From: Gallaecimonas mangrovi
Lineage (GTDB): Bacteria > Pseudomonadota > Gammaproteobacteria > Enterobacterales > Gallaecimonadaceae
Direction of reading: 5' to 3'
NCBI RefSeq assembly: GCF_003367375.1
Contig: NZ_CP031416.1
Coordinates: 1,619,501-1,683,500 of the forward strand
DNA length: 64,000 nt
The notes under the pieces were generated by a model that was not told where the DNA came from, searched no databases, and saw nothing but the letters and a program-made list of their open reading frames with translations. A program made the position numbers and the translations under genes. Shown here one piece after another: positions 25,533 to 34,130 of the stretch. How positions within the stretch are numbered: the first letter of the stretch is position 1; each line of letters opens with the position of its first letter.

Positions 25533-25717
25533 CGGCGCTAATGGGCATGGTGTTGGGGCTGCTGATAGGCGGCGGCTGTCGCTGGTTTGATATTCCGGTG
25601 CCGGCCCCGCCTAAACTGATGGGCGCCTTGTTGGTTGTGGCAATGACCCTGGGGTTTATCGCCACCGACGCCTTGTTGGCCAAACCGGCTACTACTGCCA
25701 TGGAGGCCAGTAAATGA
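25529..25717 (+). CDS. XapX (DUF1427) small membrane protein, copy 2
   Basis: 62 residues, closely similar to copy 1 in the core (GLLIGGGCRWFDIPVPAPPK, GALLVVAMTLGF) but without its polar Cys-containing tail. AGGAGG precedes the ATG. ATGA overlaps link it to copy 1 and to DoxX. The pair looks like a tandem duplication that has diverged. Confidence 0.85.
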   Translation: MTALMGMVLGLLIGGGCRWFDIPVPAPPKLMGALLVVAMTLGFIATDALLAKPATTAMEASK

Positions 25718-26121
25718 ACCTGTATTTGCTGATGGTGCGTTGCTGCCTAAGCGCGGTCTTTTTGTTTAGCGGTGTCGATAAAGTGCTGCAATGGACGCAA
25801 GCCCAGCAGGAAGTGGCGGCCTTAGGTTTACCCATGCCAAGTCTGTTGGCCCTGGCCACCATCGTTGTGCAACTGCTTGGCGGGTTGCTGGTGCTATTGG
25901 GTGTGTATCTGCGTTTAGGCTGCCTGCTATTAATGAGCTTTACGGTGCTGGCCACCTTGCTGGCGCATTGGCCGCTCGGGGCGCCAAGTCCCATCATGGC
26001 CCTGACGACCAGCTTGGAGCACGTGGCTATTCTGGGCGGCTTTGCAGCATTGATGCTGCTTGGGCCTGGAGCCTATCGGCTGCCTCAAGTGGCTAAGCCC
26101 AGGCTCCATCCGTCATCGTAG
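25714..26121 (+). CDS. DoxX family membrane protein
   Basis: 135 residues with four hydrophobic helices. The N-terminus MVRCCLSAVFLFSGVDKVLQW is the DoxX signature and GLPMPSLLALATIVVQLLGG the second helix. DoxX proteins are small inner-membrane proteins tied to redox and oxidative stress, with unclear chemistry. Last gene of the operon, followed by a terminator. Confidence 0.85.
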   Translation: MNLYLLMVRCCLSAVFLFSGVDKVLQWTQAQQEVAALGLPMPSLLALATIVVQLLGGLLVLLGVYLRLGCLLLMSFTVLATLLAHWPLGAPSPIMALTTSLEHVAILGGFAALMLLGPGAYRLPQVAKPRLHPSS

Positions 26122-26145
26122 CCATCACCGTTGTTGCCGTTTATT

Positions 26146-26183
26146 GCCAGCCAGGATTTGTGTTCTTGGCTGGCTGTTGTTTT
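26146..26183 (+). terminator. terminator of the isochorismatase-DoxX operon
   Basis: GCCAGCCA (26146-26153), 13-base loop, TGGCTGGC (26167-26174), then TGTTGTTTTT. Confidence 0.7.
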
Positions 26184-26278
26184 TAGCAGCATACCCACCC
26201 TGCTTTTCACCATGCCTGTACCGCCTTGTTGCCAGTCTTTTTTCAGTATCTTGCTGATGCGGCTAGTGGTTTTTCTTG

Positions 26279-26320
26279 TGTAACTTTAGCTTGACGCTTT
26301 TTATGTTACGTTTACGTAAG
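26279..26320 (+). promoter_or_regulatory. candidate control region of the hppD operon
   Basis: TGTAAC-N6-TTGACG at 26279-26296 fits the TyrR consensus at 9 of 12 positions; its right half could also be a -35 element. Just downstream TTACG-TTTA-CGTAA (26307-26320) is a short inverted repeat. Both lie 75-120 bases before hppD. Neither is strong enough to name the regulator. Confidence 0.35.
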
Positions 26321-26395
26321 GGTAAGTATTTTCCTGGCGCTGTAACTCGGGTTATACCTGAAAAAAACACAACCAATAACAACGAGGAATGCAGC

Positions 26396-27475
26396 ATGTC
26401 AGCACCAGCCCCTTCCAATCCTTTGGGAACCGATGGTTTTGAATTTGTCGAATACACCGCCGCCGACCCCAAAGGCATCGACAACCTTAAGGCCCTGTTT
26501 GGTTCACTTGGCTTTGCCGAAGTTGCCAAACACAAACACAAAGAGGCTTGGTTGTACCGCCAGGGCGACATCAATTTTATTGTTAATGGCGAACCTCACA
26601 GCCATGCCTTGGAGTTTGCCAAAAAGCATGGGCCTTCGGTTTGTGCCATGGCGTTTCGGGTGGCTGATGCGCAAAAGGCCTTTGAACACGCGGTTGCTAA
26701 CGGCGCCAAGCCTTATCCCAATCCGGTTGGGGCGATGGAACTAAACATTCCAGCGGTGTATGGCATTGGTGGCTCTTTGCTGTTTTTTGTCGACTTGTAC
26801 GGCGAAAAAGACATTTATAATGTCGACTTTTGTTTTTACAGCGATTTTAAAGCGCGGATGGCGCGGGCTAATGCCGGACTGTTTGAAATTGACCATCTGA
26901 CCCACAACGTGCATCAGGGCAATATGGCGGTATGGGCTGATTTTTACGAGCGTATCGGTAACTTCCGGGAAATCCGCTATTTCGATATTGAAGGCAAGCT
27001 CACCGGCCTGGTGTCAAAAGCCATGACAGCCCCTTGCGGCAAAATTCGTATTCCTATCAACGAGTCGTCTGACGACAAGTCGCAAATTGAAGAATTCCTG
27101 CGCGAATATAACGGTGAAGGCATTCAGCATATCGCCCTGACCACCAACGACATTTATCAAACCGTGGCTGATTTACAAAGCCGCGGCACCGCATTCATGC
27201 GCACCCCGGCAACGTACTACGAGCGTATTAATGCGCGGGTGCCGGGCCATGGTGAAAGTCTTGAAAAGCTGCAGGCATTAAACATCTTGATTGACGGCAT
27301 GCCCAGTAAAGACGGCATTTTGCTGCAAATTTTCACTGAAACCGTTATCGGCCCGGTGTTCTTTGAAATCATTCAGCGCAAGGGGAACGACGGCTTTGGC
27401 GAAGGCAATTTCAAGGCGCTGTTTGAATCGATTGAAGAAGACCAAATTCGCCGCGGAGTGCTAAGTGATGCGTAA
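26396..27475 (+). CDS. hppD: 4-hydroxyphenylpyruvate dioxygenase
   Basis: 359 residues, a two-domain VOC-fold iron dioxygenase that makes homogentisate. The iron ligands are visible in the C-terminal half: His in IDHLTHNV, His in GIQHIALTT and Glu in LLQIFTETV. The C-terminal FFEIIQRKGNDGFGEGNFKA is diagnostic. GAGGA precedes the ATG at 26396. First gene of hppD-hmgA-fahA-maiA; its stop overlaps hmgA by 8 bases. Confidence 0.95.
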   Translation: MSAPAPSNPLGTDGFEFVEYTAADPKGIDNLKALFGSLGFAEVAKHKHKEAWLYRQGDINFIVNGEPHSHALEFAKKHGPSVCAMAFRVADAQKAFEHAVANGAKPYPNPVGAMELNIPAVYGIGGSLLFFVDLYGEKDIYNVDFCFYSDFKARMARANAGLFEIDHLTHNVHQGNMAVWADFYERIGNFREIRYFDIEGKLTGLVSKAMTAPCGKIRIPINESSDDKSQIEEFLREYNGEGIQHIALTTNDIYQTVADLQSRGTAFMRTPATYYERINARVPGHGESLEKLQALNILIDGMPSKDGILLQIFTETVIGPVFFEIIQRKGNDGFGEGNFKALFESIEEDQIRRGVLSDA

Positions 27476-28601
27476 GTGGGCTTCCATACCGCACCGCGAG
27501 GGTATTCATTCGCGCCAGGCCCATGCCGACCTTCCGAAAGAGGGGATCTACGAGCGGGAAATGGGTAAGGAAGGCTTTTTTGGCCCCACCGCCCATTTGC
27601 ACCATCAGCACCCGCCCACCGGTTGGAGTCATTGGGAAGGGCCACTGCGGCCACGGCTCTTTGACTTAAACAAGGTCAAAGGCGAGGGCAACTCGCCATG
27701 GCACAGCGATGTGATTTTGCACAACGCCCACTGCCGTTACCGGTTGTGGCGGCCGCTTGGCAAAATGGAACGCTTGGCCCGCAATGCCGACGGCGACGAT
27801 TTACTGTTTATCCATGAAGGTGAGGCCGAATTTTTCTGTGATTTTGGCCATTTAAGCCTGCGCGACGGCGACTATGTGATGATCCCTCGCGGCACCATGT
27901 GGCGGTTAGAGCCGAAAGCGGCGATGACAATACTGATGATAGAAGCCACTAACGGCAGTTATCAGTTGCCCGACAAAGGCTTGGTTGGGCCGCAAGCGAT
28001 TTTTGACCCGGCAGTGCTGGATATTCCGGCCATGGATACGTGCTTTAAAGCCCAGCAAGGGGAGCAGCGCTGGCAATTGGAGGTCAAACGCCACAACCAA
28101 GTCAGTGTTATTACCTATCCCTTCAATCCCTTGGATGCCATTGGCTGGCATGGCGACCTTTGCGTGCTGCGCCTTAACTGGCGCGACATTCGGCCACTGA
28201 TGAGCCACCGCTACCACCTGCCGCCCAGCGCCCACACCACCTTTGTGGCACCGCGCTTTGTGGTGTGCACCTTTGTGCCGCGGCCAATTGAATCAGACCC
28301 CGGCGCCCTTAAGGTGCCGTTTTATCACGCCAATGATGACTTTGATGAAGTGCTTTTTTACCACGCCGGCGATTTTTTCAGCCGCGACAACATCGAGCGC
28401 GGCATGATGAGTTTTCACCCCGCCGGTTTTACCCATGGCCCCCATCCCAAGGCCTTCCAAGCCGGTCTGGAGCACAAGAAAAAAGCCACCGACGAAGTGG
28501 CGGTTATGCTGGATACCCGCGATGCCCTCGAGGTGGGTAACAGTGCCTCGGCGAGTGAAAATCCTGATTATGTGCGTAGCTGGCAGGGAGCGAAATCATG
28601 A
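27468..28601 (+). CDS. hmgA: homogentisate 1,2-dioxygenase
   Basis: 377 residues, cupin-fold iron enzyme that opens homogentisate to maleylacetoacetate. Landmarks are LLFIHEGEAEFFCDFGHLSL, PFYHANDDFDEVLFYHAGDF (His and Glu ligands) and FHPAGFTHGPHP (third ligand region). The ATG at 27468 has GGAG nine bases upstream. It is shorter than the ~430-residue Pseudomonas/human form and belongs to the shorter bacterial group. ATGA overlap with fahA. Confidence 0.93.
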   Translation: MRKWASIPHREGIHSRQAHADLPKEGIYEREMGKEGFFGPTAHLHHQHPPTGWSHWEGPLRPRLFDLNKVKGEGNSPWHSDVILHNAHCRYRLWRPLGKMERLARNADGDDLLFIHEGEAEFFCDFGHLSLRDGDYVMIPRGTMWRLEPKAAMTILMIEATNGSYQLPDKGLVGPQAIFDPAVLDIPAMDTCFKAQQGEQRWQLEVKRHNQVSVITYPFNPLDAIGWHGDLCVLRLNWRDIRPLMSHRYHLPPSAHTTFVAPRFVVCTFVPRPIESDPGALKVPFYHANDDFDEVLFYHAGDFFSRDNIERGMMSFHPAGFTHGPHPKAFQAGLEHKKKATDEVAVMLDTRDALEVGNSASASENPDYVRSWQGAKS

Positions 28602-29578
28602 AGCTGGCCACCCTAAAAGACGGCAGCCGTGATGGCTGTTTAGTGGTTGTAGACCGCCAACTCAAGCAAGCGGTCAAAGTGGCCCACATTGCCCCAACCC
28701 TGCAGTTCGCGCTGGATAACTGGCAGCAATTGGCGCCGCGCCTTAACGAGGTGTATCTCGCCCTTAACGAAGGCTGCGTTGAGGGGGCCTTTGGTTTTGA
28801 GCAGAGGCACTGCCATTCACCGCTGCCACGGGCATATCAGTGGGCGGACGGCTCCGCCTACGTTAATCATGTTGAACTGGTGCGAAAAGCCCGGGGCGCT
28901 GAGATGCCCGACAGCTTTTGGCACCAGCCATTAATGTATCAAGGCGGCTCGGATAGCTTTATTGGCCCGCGCGACCCGATCAAACTGGCCAGTGAAGACT
29001 GGGGCATCGACTTTGAAGCAGAAGTGGCGGTTGTTACCGATGATGTGCCGATGGGAGTTGATGTGGAAGCCGCTGCCCATCATGTGAAACTGCTGATGTT
29101 AGTCAATGACGTGTCGCTGCGCGGCCTGATACCTGCCGAGCTGGCCAAAGGCTTTGGCTTTTTCCAATCAAAGCCTTCCAGCAGTTTTTCACCGCTGGCC
29201 ATTACCCCCGATGAATTAGGGGATGCTTGGCGCGACACCAAAGTGCACTTGCCGCTGGTCAGTCACCTTAATAGCCAACTTTTTGGCCAGCCTAATTGCG
29301 GCGTTGATATGACCTTTAATTTTGCCACCCTTATCAGCCATGCCGCCAAAACCCGGCCACTGGGGGCGGGCGCCATTATCGGCTCTGGCACCATTTCCAA
29401 CTACGATCGCCGCAAGGGTTCGTCCTGTTTGGCAGAAGTGCGGATGCTCGAAACCTTAGACAGTGGCGCCCCTCGCACGGCATTTATGGCCTTTGGCGAC
29501 CGGGTCAGGATTGAGATGCTTAACGAGCAGGGCCAAAGTTTGTTTGGCGCCATCGACCAACAGGTTGTCAAAGCATGA
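28598..29578 (+). CDS. fahA: fumarylacetoacetate hydrolase family protein
   Basis: 326 residues. It splits fumarylacetoacetate to fumarate and acetoacetate, the last step of tyrosine breakdown. The FAH fold is shown by YQGGSDSFIGPRDPI, the metal-binding Glu residues in WGIDFEAEVAVV and Asp in MLVNDVSLRG, and the late GSGTISNYDRRKGSSCLAEV. This is the short bacterial FAH type (also named HmgB), not the ~420-residue form. ATGA overlaps on both sides couple it to hmgA and maiA. Confidence 0.92.
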   Translation: MKLATLKDGSRDGCLVVVDRQLKQAVKVAHIAPTLQFALDNWQQLAPRLNEVYLALNEGCVEGAFGFEQRHCHSPLPRAYQWADGSAYVNHVELVRKARGAEMPDSFWHQPLMYQGGSDSFIGPRDPIKLASEDWGIDFEAEVAVVTDDVPMGVDVEAAAHHVKLLMLVNDVSLRGLIPAELAKGFGFFQSKPSSSFSPLAITPDELGDAWRDTKVHLPLVSHLNSQLFGQPNCGVDMTFNFATLISHAAKTRPLGAGAIIGSGTISNYDRRKGSSCLAEVRMLETLDSGAPRTAFMAFGDRVRIEMLNEQGQSLFGAIDQQVVKA

Positions 29579-30216
29579 CCCTCTACGGTTATTGGCGCTC
29601 ATCGGCGGCTTACCGGGTTCGCATCGCGATGGCCATTAAGGGAGTGGACTATGTGTCCATTCCCGTTCATTTGGTCAAAGACGGCGGCCAACAACATGGC
29701 CAGGAATATTGCGCCATTAATCCAAGCCAACTGGTGCCTAGCTTAATTGACGGGCCCTTGGTGTTGACCCAGTCGCTGGCCATTTTGGAGTACTTGGAAG
29801 AAACCCAGCCCGGCCCCAAACTCTTGCCTGATGACGCCGGGGCCAGAGCGCAGGTACGGGCTTTTTGCCAAGATATTGCCTGTGACATGCACCCTTTGGA
29901 TAACCTGCGGGTGCTGCAGTATCTCACCGGCGAGCTTAATGTTAGCGAAGCTGACAAGCTCAAATGGTATCGCCACTGGGTTGAAGTCGGCTTTAGCGCG
30001 CTAGAGCAGCGCCTGGTAAAAAGCGCCGGCCAGTATTGCTTCGGTGACACCTTGACCATGGCCGACTGTTGCCTGGTGCCACAACTGTATAACGCCAAGC
30101 GTTTTGATGTGACCTTAACGCCTTTCCCCACCCTCGTTGCGGTGGGCCAGCGCCTCGAACTGCTGGCGGCTTTTCGTTTAGCCGCGCCCAAGCGACAAAC
30201 CGACGCTTGCCAATAA
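29575..30216 (+). CDS. maiA: maleylacetoacetate isomerase (zeta-class GST)
   Basis: 213 residues. N-terminal thioredoxin-like domain with the zeta-class motif SSAAYRVRIAMAIKG, then INPSQLVPSLID and LTQSLAILEYLEE for glutathione binding; the all-helical C-terminal domain has FGDTLTMADCCLVPQLYNA. It isomerises maleyl- to fumarylacetoacetate using glutathione. Last gene of the operon; no clear terminator before the kinase gene. Confidence 0.94.
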   Translation: MTLYGYWRSSAAYRVRIAMAIKGVDYVSIPVHLVKDGGQQHGQEYCAINPSQLVPSLIDGPLVLTQSLAILEYLEETQPGPKLLPDDAGARAQVRAFCQDIACDMHPLDNLRVLQYLTGELNVSEADKLKWYRHWVEVGFSALEQRLVKSAGQYCFGDTLTMADCCLVPQLYNAKRFDVTLTPFPTLVAVGQRLELLAAFRLAAPKRQTDACQ

Positions 30217-30314
30217 CGTCGCCAAGCGCAACTTTCTGAGCGAATTTTCTAACGGCTTAACAACGCGGTGCTAACCTCAGGTAATTACCGCCTAGTTAGG
30301 GAAAACGTAAGTTA

Positions 30315-33300
30315 ATGAAAGCGTTATCGCTTCGAGGCCGATTGTTGGCGGCGTTAGTGGTGTTGCTGGTGATAAGCATCGGCGTTATGGCATTGCTTAG
30401 CGCTTTATTAGACAGGCCCGCTAAAGATGCCGCTGAACAATTACAGCAACAAGCGGCCTTGCTGGACCACGAACTTGCCCATGCGGCCCAGTTTGCGCAG
30501 GCCAGTGCACGGGTGCTGGAGCTGGCTAAGTTTGGCGATGAGCAATTTCGGCTGGGGATCGTTGCCCAAAACCTGGAAACCGATCCGCTGATCTTCGGCT
30601 CTGCCATTGCCTTTTTACCCGAACACACGCCGCCCGGCGCGGTTAAGGCGCCCTATGCCTACCGCAGTGGCAATAAAGTACTGACCTTAGACTTGGCAGC
30701 CAGTTACGATTTTACCCAAACATCACAATGGTTTATCGAACCCATCCGCCTTCGCCAGCCCGGCTGGTCGGCGCCGTATTTTGATGATGGCGGCGGTAAT
30801 GTTTGGATGATCACCTATTCGGTTCCGCTATTTGCACAAAACGACACTGTTTTCGGTGTGGTCACGGTGGATGTCGAGCTCAATAGTCTGGTGAATCAAT
30901 TAAAAGGCGGCAGTGCCCAGCTATTTGACCGTTCAGGACGGTTACTCACGGACTCGGGGACTGAACTTAAAGGCCCTCGCCAACAGCTTCACAATGCCAT
31001 GGTCTTTTTACGCTGGCATAACCAAAACGATGATTCCTCGTTACTGCTGCACTGGCTTATTCCCCTGGGCCTTATCGCCTTGGTTGTGGTGGTGGGCTGG
31101 CTGTATATCAAAAGGCTGACCCGGCCGCTATATACCGTTATTCGTGGTGTCAGTAATTTGATTGATGGTTTACCTGCCAACCAGGTTGAACCTGCCGGTC
31201 CCCCGGAACTAAAACTGCTGGGCACCGGTTTTAACCGCTTTTTATCGGGCGCTTCGCTGTCTTCATCATCGGTGATGGCAGAAGAGTTACTTTCGCATCT
31301 GCCGGTCGCCAGCTACCGCATAGATAGCCAAAATGAACTGCACTATGTGGCGCCATCGGTACGGGAATTCTTGGGTGTTAAGGCCGAGGAGCTTTTGGAA
31401 AGTCAGCGTGGTTTTACTGACTTTATTCATCCAGAAGATGCCGGTGAGGTTGCCGAAAAGCTTGGCCATGCCATAGAGAAACACCAGGCTTACGCCTTGG
31501 AATACCGCTTGATACAACGCAACGGTAAAACCCTTTGGGTGGCCGATAGGGGCGAGCCCTTTTTTGACGCCCAGGGCGTCTATCTGGGGCGGGATGGGGT
31601 GGTGTACGACATCTCTGACAAGCGCCAAGCAAGGGAGCGGCTAAAACGCCGAGAGCAAGCATTAACCACGTTATTTCAAGTGGTGCCTACCGGCCTTGCC
31701 AGCTTAGATGAAGACTTCAAGGTGGTGGAGGCCAACCAGGCGCTCTGTAACTTATTGTCGCTGCGCCATGAACAGTTGCGTGGCGCCTTATTGGGCAGCT
31801 TTTTCCGCCAACAAGACCGTAGCCATATCGTTTCGCTTTGCAATAAGGGTGAAGACTTTGACTGGGAAGGTTACCTGGTGGGTAGCGGCGGCGATATTTG
31901 CTGGGTGTCATTGGCACTCAGGCGGCTGGCGGATAACCGCAGTGTGGCGGTCATTACAGACCTTGACGAGCGGCGCAACATGGAGCGGGCTGTCGAAGAA
32001 GCCAAAATTGCCGCCGACGAAGCCTCTAAAGCGAAAAGCGATTTCTTGGCCAACATGAGCCATGAGATCCGCACCCCCATGAACGCCATTATTGGCTTTG
32101 CCCATTTGGCTCGTGAACGCAGTAACAACCCGTATCTTGCCAAGATAGAGCAAGCTTCTGGCACCTTGCTGCGTATTCTCAACGACATTCTGGATTTCTC
32201 AAAAATTGAAGCCGGCAAAATGTCGGTGGAAAAAGTCGCCTTTAATCTCGACGACACCTTGCTGAACCTGCGTGACATCTTTGCGGATAAAGCGGCTGAA
32301 AAGAAAGTGGAACTGGTATTTAACCTGATGCCGTCCTGCCCCAACCAACTGTTTGGAGATCCCCATCGCCTTACCCAAATTTTGATGAACCTTATCTCCA
32401 ACGCCATGAAATTTACAGAAAAAGGCGAGGTGGTGGTCAGTGTGCAGTACCCGGTTGCAGCGGGGGAGGAATACTTGCAGCTGAGTGTGCGTGACACCGG
32501 TATTGGTATGTCGGCCGACCAGGTTGAAAAGCTGTTTAGTGCCTTTACCCAAGCCGATAGTTCCACTACCCGGCGTTTTGGCGGTACCGGCCTAGGCCTG
32601 GCTATTTCACAGCGGCTTTGCCAATTAATGGGCGGGAAAATCGAGGTGCGTTCTGAGCTGGGGCGAGGGTCCATTTTCACTTTTACCCTGCCGCTGGTAC
32701 CCGAGGGGGAACAGCACAAACCGCTGATGCTGGCCGAGCTGGAAGGCAAATCGGTATTGATTGTCGACGATAACGAAACCCAGCTCGCGGTTTTTGAGGG
32801 GTTAATGCGCGCCTTTGGTTTTAAGGTGCATACCCTCACCAGTGGTCAGCAGGCCATGGACCGGCTTCGCAATGCCAAAGCGATGCCCGATCTAATGATG
32901 GTGGACTGGCAGATGCCGGGTATGGATGGCCTGACGCTGATTGGCAAAATCCGTGAGCAGCCTCGCCAGCCGGGCGCCATTATGATGATTTCTGCCTTTA
33001 CCGATGACGAGCTTATCGCCAACGCCAAGAGCTTGGGGGTTGAGCAGGTGCTGTTAAAGCCGGTGAGCCCGTCACACCTTTTTGAATATGTGTGTTTGTG
33101 CCTTGGTACCCACGAAGGGCATTTGCCGGTGCGGCGGCAGCCAGTCATGGATAACGGTAATTACCCCTCGTTTAAAGGCAAAACCATCTTGCTGGTGGAT
33201 GATAACGATCTTAACCGGGAGGTAGCGCAAACCTTTTTGAGCAAATCGAAAGCGCAAGTGATAGTGGCAAAGGATGGGCAAGACGCCTTGGATAAGCTGG

Positions 33301-34130
33301 CTGCACGTCGTGTTGATTTGGTGCTGATGGATTGCCAAATGCCCATTATGGACGGCTTTGAAGCAACGCGGGTGCTGCGTAACAACCCACAATGGCAGGC
33401 ATTGCCGGTTATTGCCATGACGGCAAATGTTATGGAAGGCGACAAACAGCGCTGCCTTGATGCTGGCATGAATGACCATATTGCCAAGCCGTTAGACATT
33501 CCGGTGATGTTTAGGGTTATCAGTCATTGGCTGGGAGTAGATGACAGCATCGACTTACCGCAACCAAGTCAAAGCTCAGGGCAATGGCCCCAAACGCCAG
33601 AGCTGGATGTGGAAGATGGCCTTAATCGTGTCATGAATGATGCAACGCTTTATCAGCGAGTGCTGCGCCGCTTTTATCAGCAAGTGCCTGAGATGCTAGA
33701 GCCGCAGGACGACGAAACCACGCTTCGCCATTTGCATACCCTAAAAGGCTTGTTGGGCAATATCGGGGCCCACAGTTTGGCCGAGGTTGCTAAAAAGGCA
33801 GAAGACGCGGCGAAAGCGGGGGCCGATACCGCCACGCAATTGGCCAACCTCAAAGTGGAACTGGCGCCTTTGCTGCAGGCAATAGAGAACTGGCTACCAC
33901 AAGAAACCCGAGGCCCGGTCGTGAGCCTTGATAGTGACGCCAAAGCAACTCTTGCTGAACTTAGGCCAGCGCTTGAGGCGGCCGATGCCGAAGCGTTAGA
34001 TAGGCTTGAGAGCTTTATCCAGCAGCATCCTCAGCTACGCTCTGCGCTGGCCGACCTTCGAGGCTACTTAGAGCAATTTGATTTCGACCAGGCGCTGGAA
34101 CAGCTTGATGTGTTGTTGGAGGAGGCATGA
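30315..34130 (+). CDS. hybrid sensor histidine kinase (PAS-PAS-HisKA-HATPase-REC-REC-Hpt)
   Basis: 1271 residues. Membrane helix ~8-30, a ~220-residue periplasmic sensor (PDC/Cache-like; GNVWMITYSVPLFAQNDTVF), second helix ~247-266, then PAS domains at ~320-445 and ~450-560. HisKA has the phospho-His in SHEIRTPMNA at about 583; HATPase shows the N box (LMNLISNAMKFT) and GGTGLGLAIS. Two receivers carry DD at ~818 and ~961 and phospho-Asp in MMVDWQMPG (~863) and LVLMDCQMP (~1005). The Hpt domain has its His in HLHTLKGLLGNIGAH (~1141). All relay residues are intact. The stop overlaps the next gene by 4 bases, so the HD-GYP regulator is its probable output. Confidence 0.92.
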   Translation: MKALSLRGRLLAALVVLLVISIGVMALLSALLDRPAKDAAEQLQQQAALLDHELAHAAQFAQASARVLELAKFGDEQFRLGIVAQNLETDPLIFGSAIAFLPEHTPPGAVKAPYAYRSGNKVLTLDLAASYDFTQTSQWFIEPIRLRQPGWSAPYFDDGGGNVWMITYSVPLFAQNDTVFGVVTVDVELNSLVNQLKGGSAQLFDRSGRLLTDSGTELKGPRQQLHNAMVFLRWHNQNDDSSLLLHWLIPLGLIALVVVVGWLYIKRLTRPLYTVIRGVSNLIDGLPANQVEPAGPPELKLLGTGFNRFLSGASLSSSSVMAEELLSHLPVASYRIDSQNELHYVAPSVREFLGVKAEELLESQRGFTDFIHPEDAGEVAEKLGHAIEKHQAYALEYRLIQRNGKTLWVADRGEPFFDAQGVYLGRDGVVYDISDKRQARERLKRREQALTTLFQVVPTGLASLDEDFKVVEANQALCNLLSLRHEQLRGALLGSFFRQQDRSHIVSLCNKGEDFDWEGYLVGSGGDICWVSLALRRLADNRSVAVITDLDERRNMERAVEEAKIAADEASKAKSDFLANMSHEIRTPMNAIIGFAHLARERSNNPYLAKIEQASGTLLRILNDILDFSKIEAGKMSVEKVAFNLDDTLLNLRDIFADKAAEKKVELVFNLMPSCPNQLFGDPHRLTQILMNLISNAMKFTEKGEVVVSVQYPVAAGEEYLQLSVRDTGIGMSADQVEKLFSAFTQADSSTTRRFGGTGLGLAISQRLCQLMGGKIEVRSELGRGSIFTFTLPLVPEGEQHKPLMLAELEGKSVLIVDDNETQLAVFEGLMRAFGFKVHTLTSGQQAMDRLRNAKAMPDLMMVDWQMPGMDGLTLIGKIREQPRQPGAIMMISAFTDDELIANAKSLGVEQVLLKPVSPSHLFEYVCLCLGTHEGHLPVRRQPVMDNGNYPSFKGKTILLVDDNDLNREVAQTFLSKSKAQVIVAKDGQDALDKLAARRVDLVLMDCQMPIMDGFEATRVLRNNPQWQALPVIAMTANVMEGDKQRCLDAGMNDHIAKPLDIPVMFRVISHWLGVDDSIDLPQPSQSSGQWPQTPELDVEDGLNRVMNDATLYQRVLRRFYQQVPEMLEPQDDETTLRHLHTLKGLLGNIGAHSLAEVAKKAEDAAKAGADTATQLANLKVELAPLLQAIENWLPQETRGPVVSLDSDAKATLAELRPALEAADAEALDRLESFIQQHPQLRSALADLRGYLEQFDFDQALEQLDVLLEEA

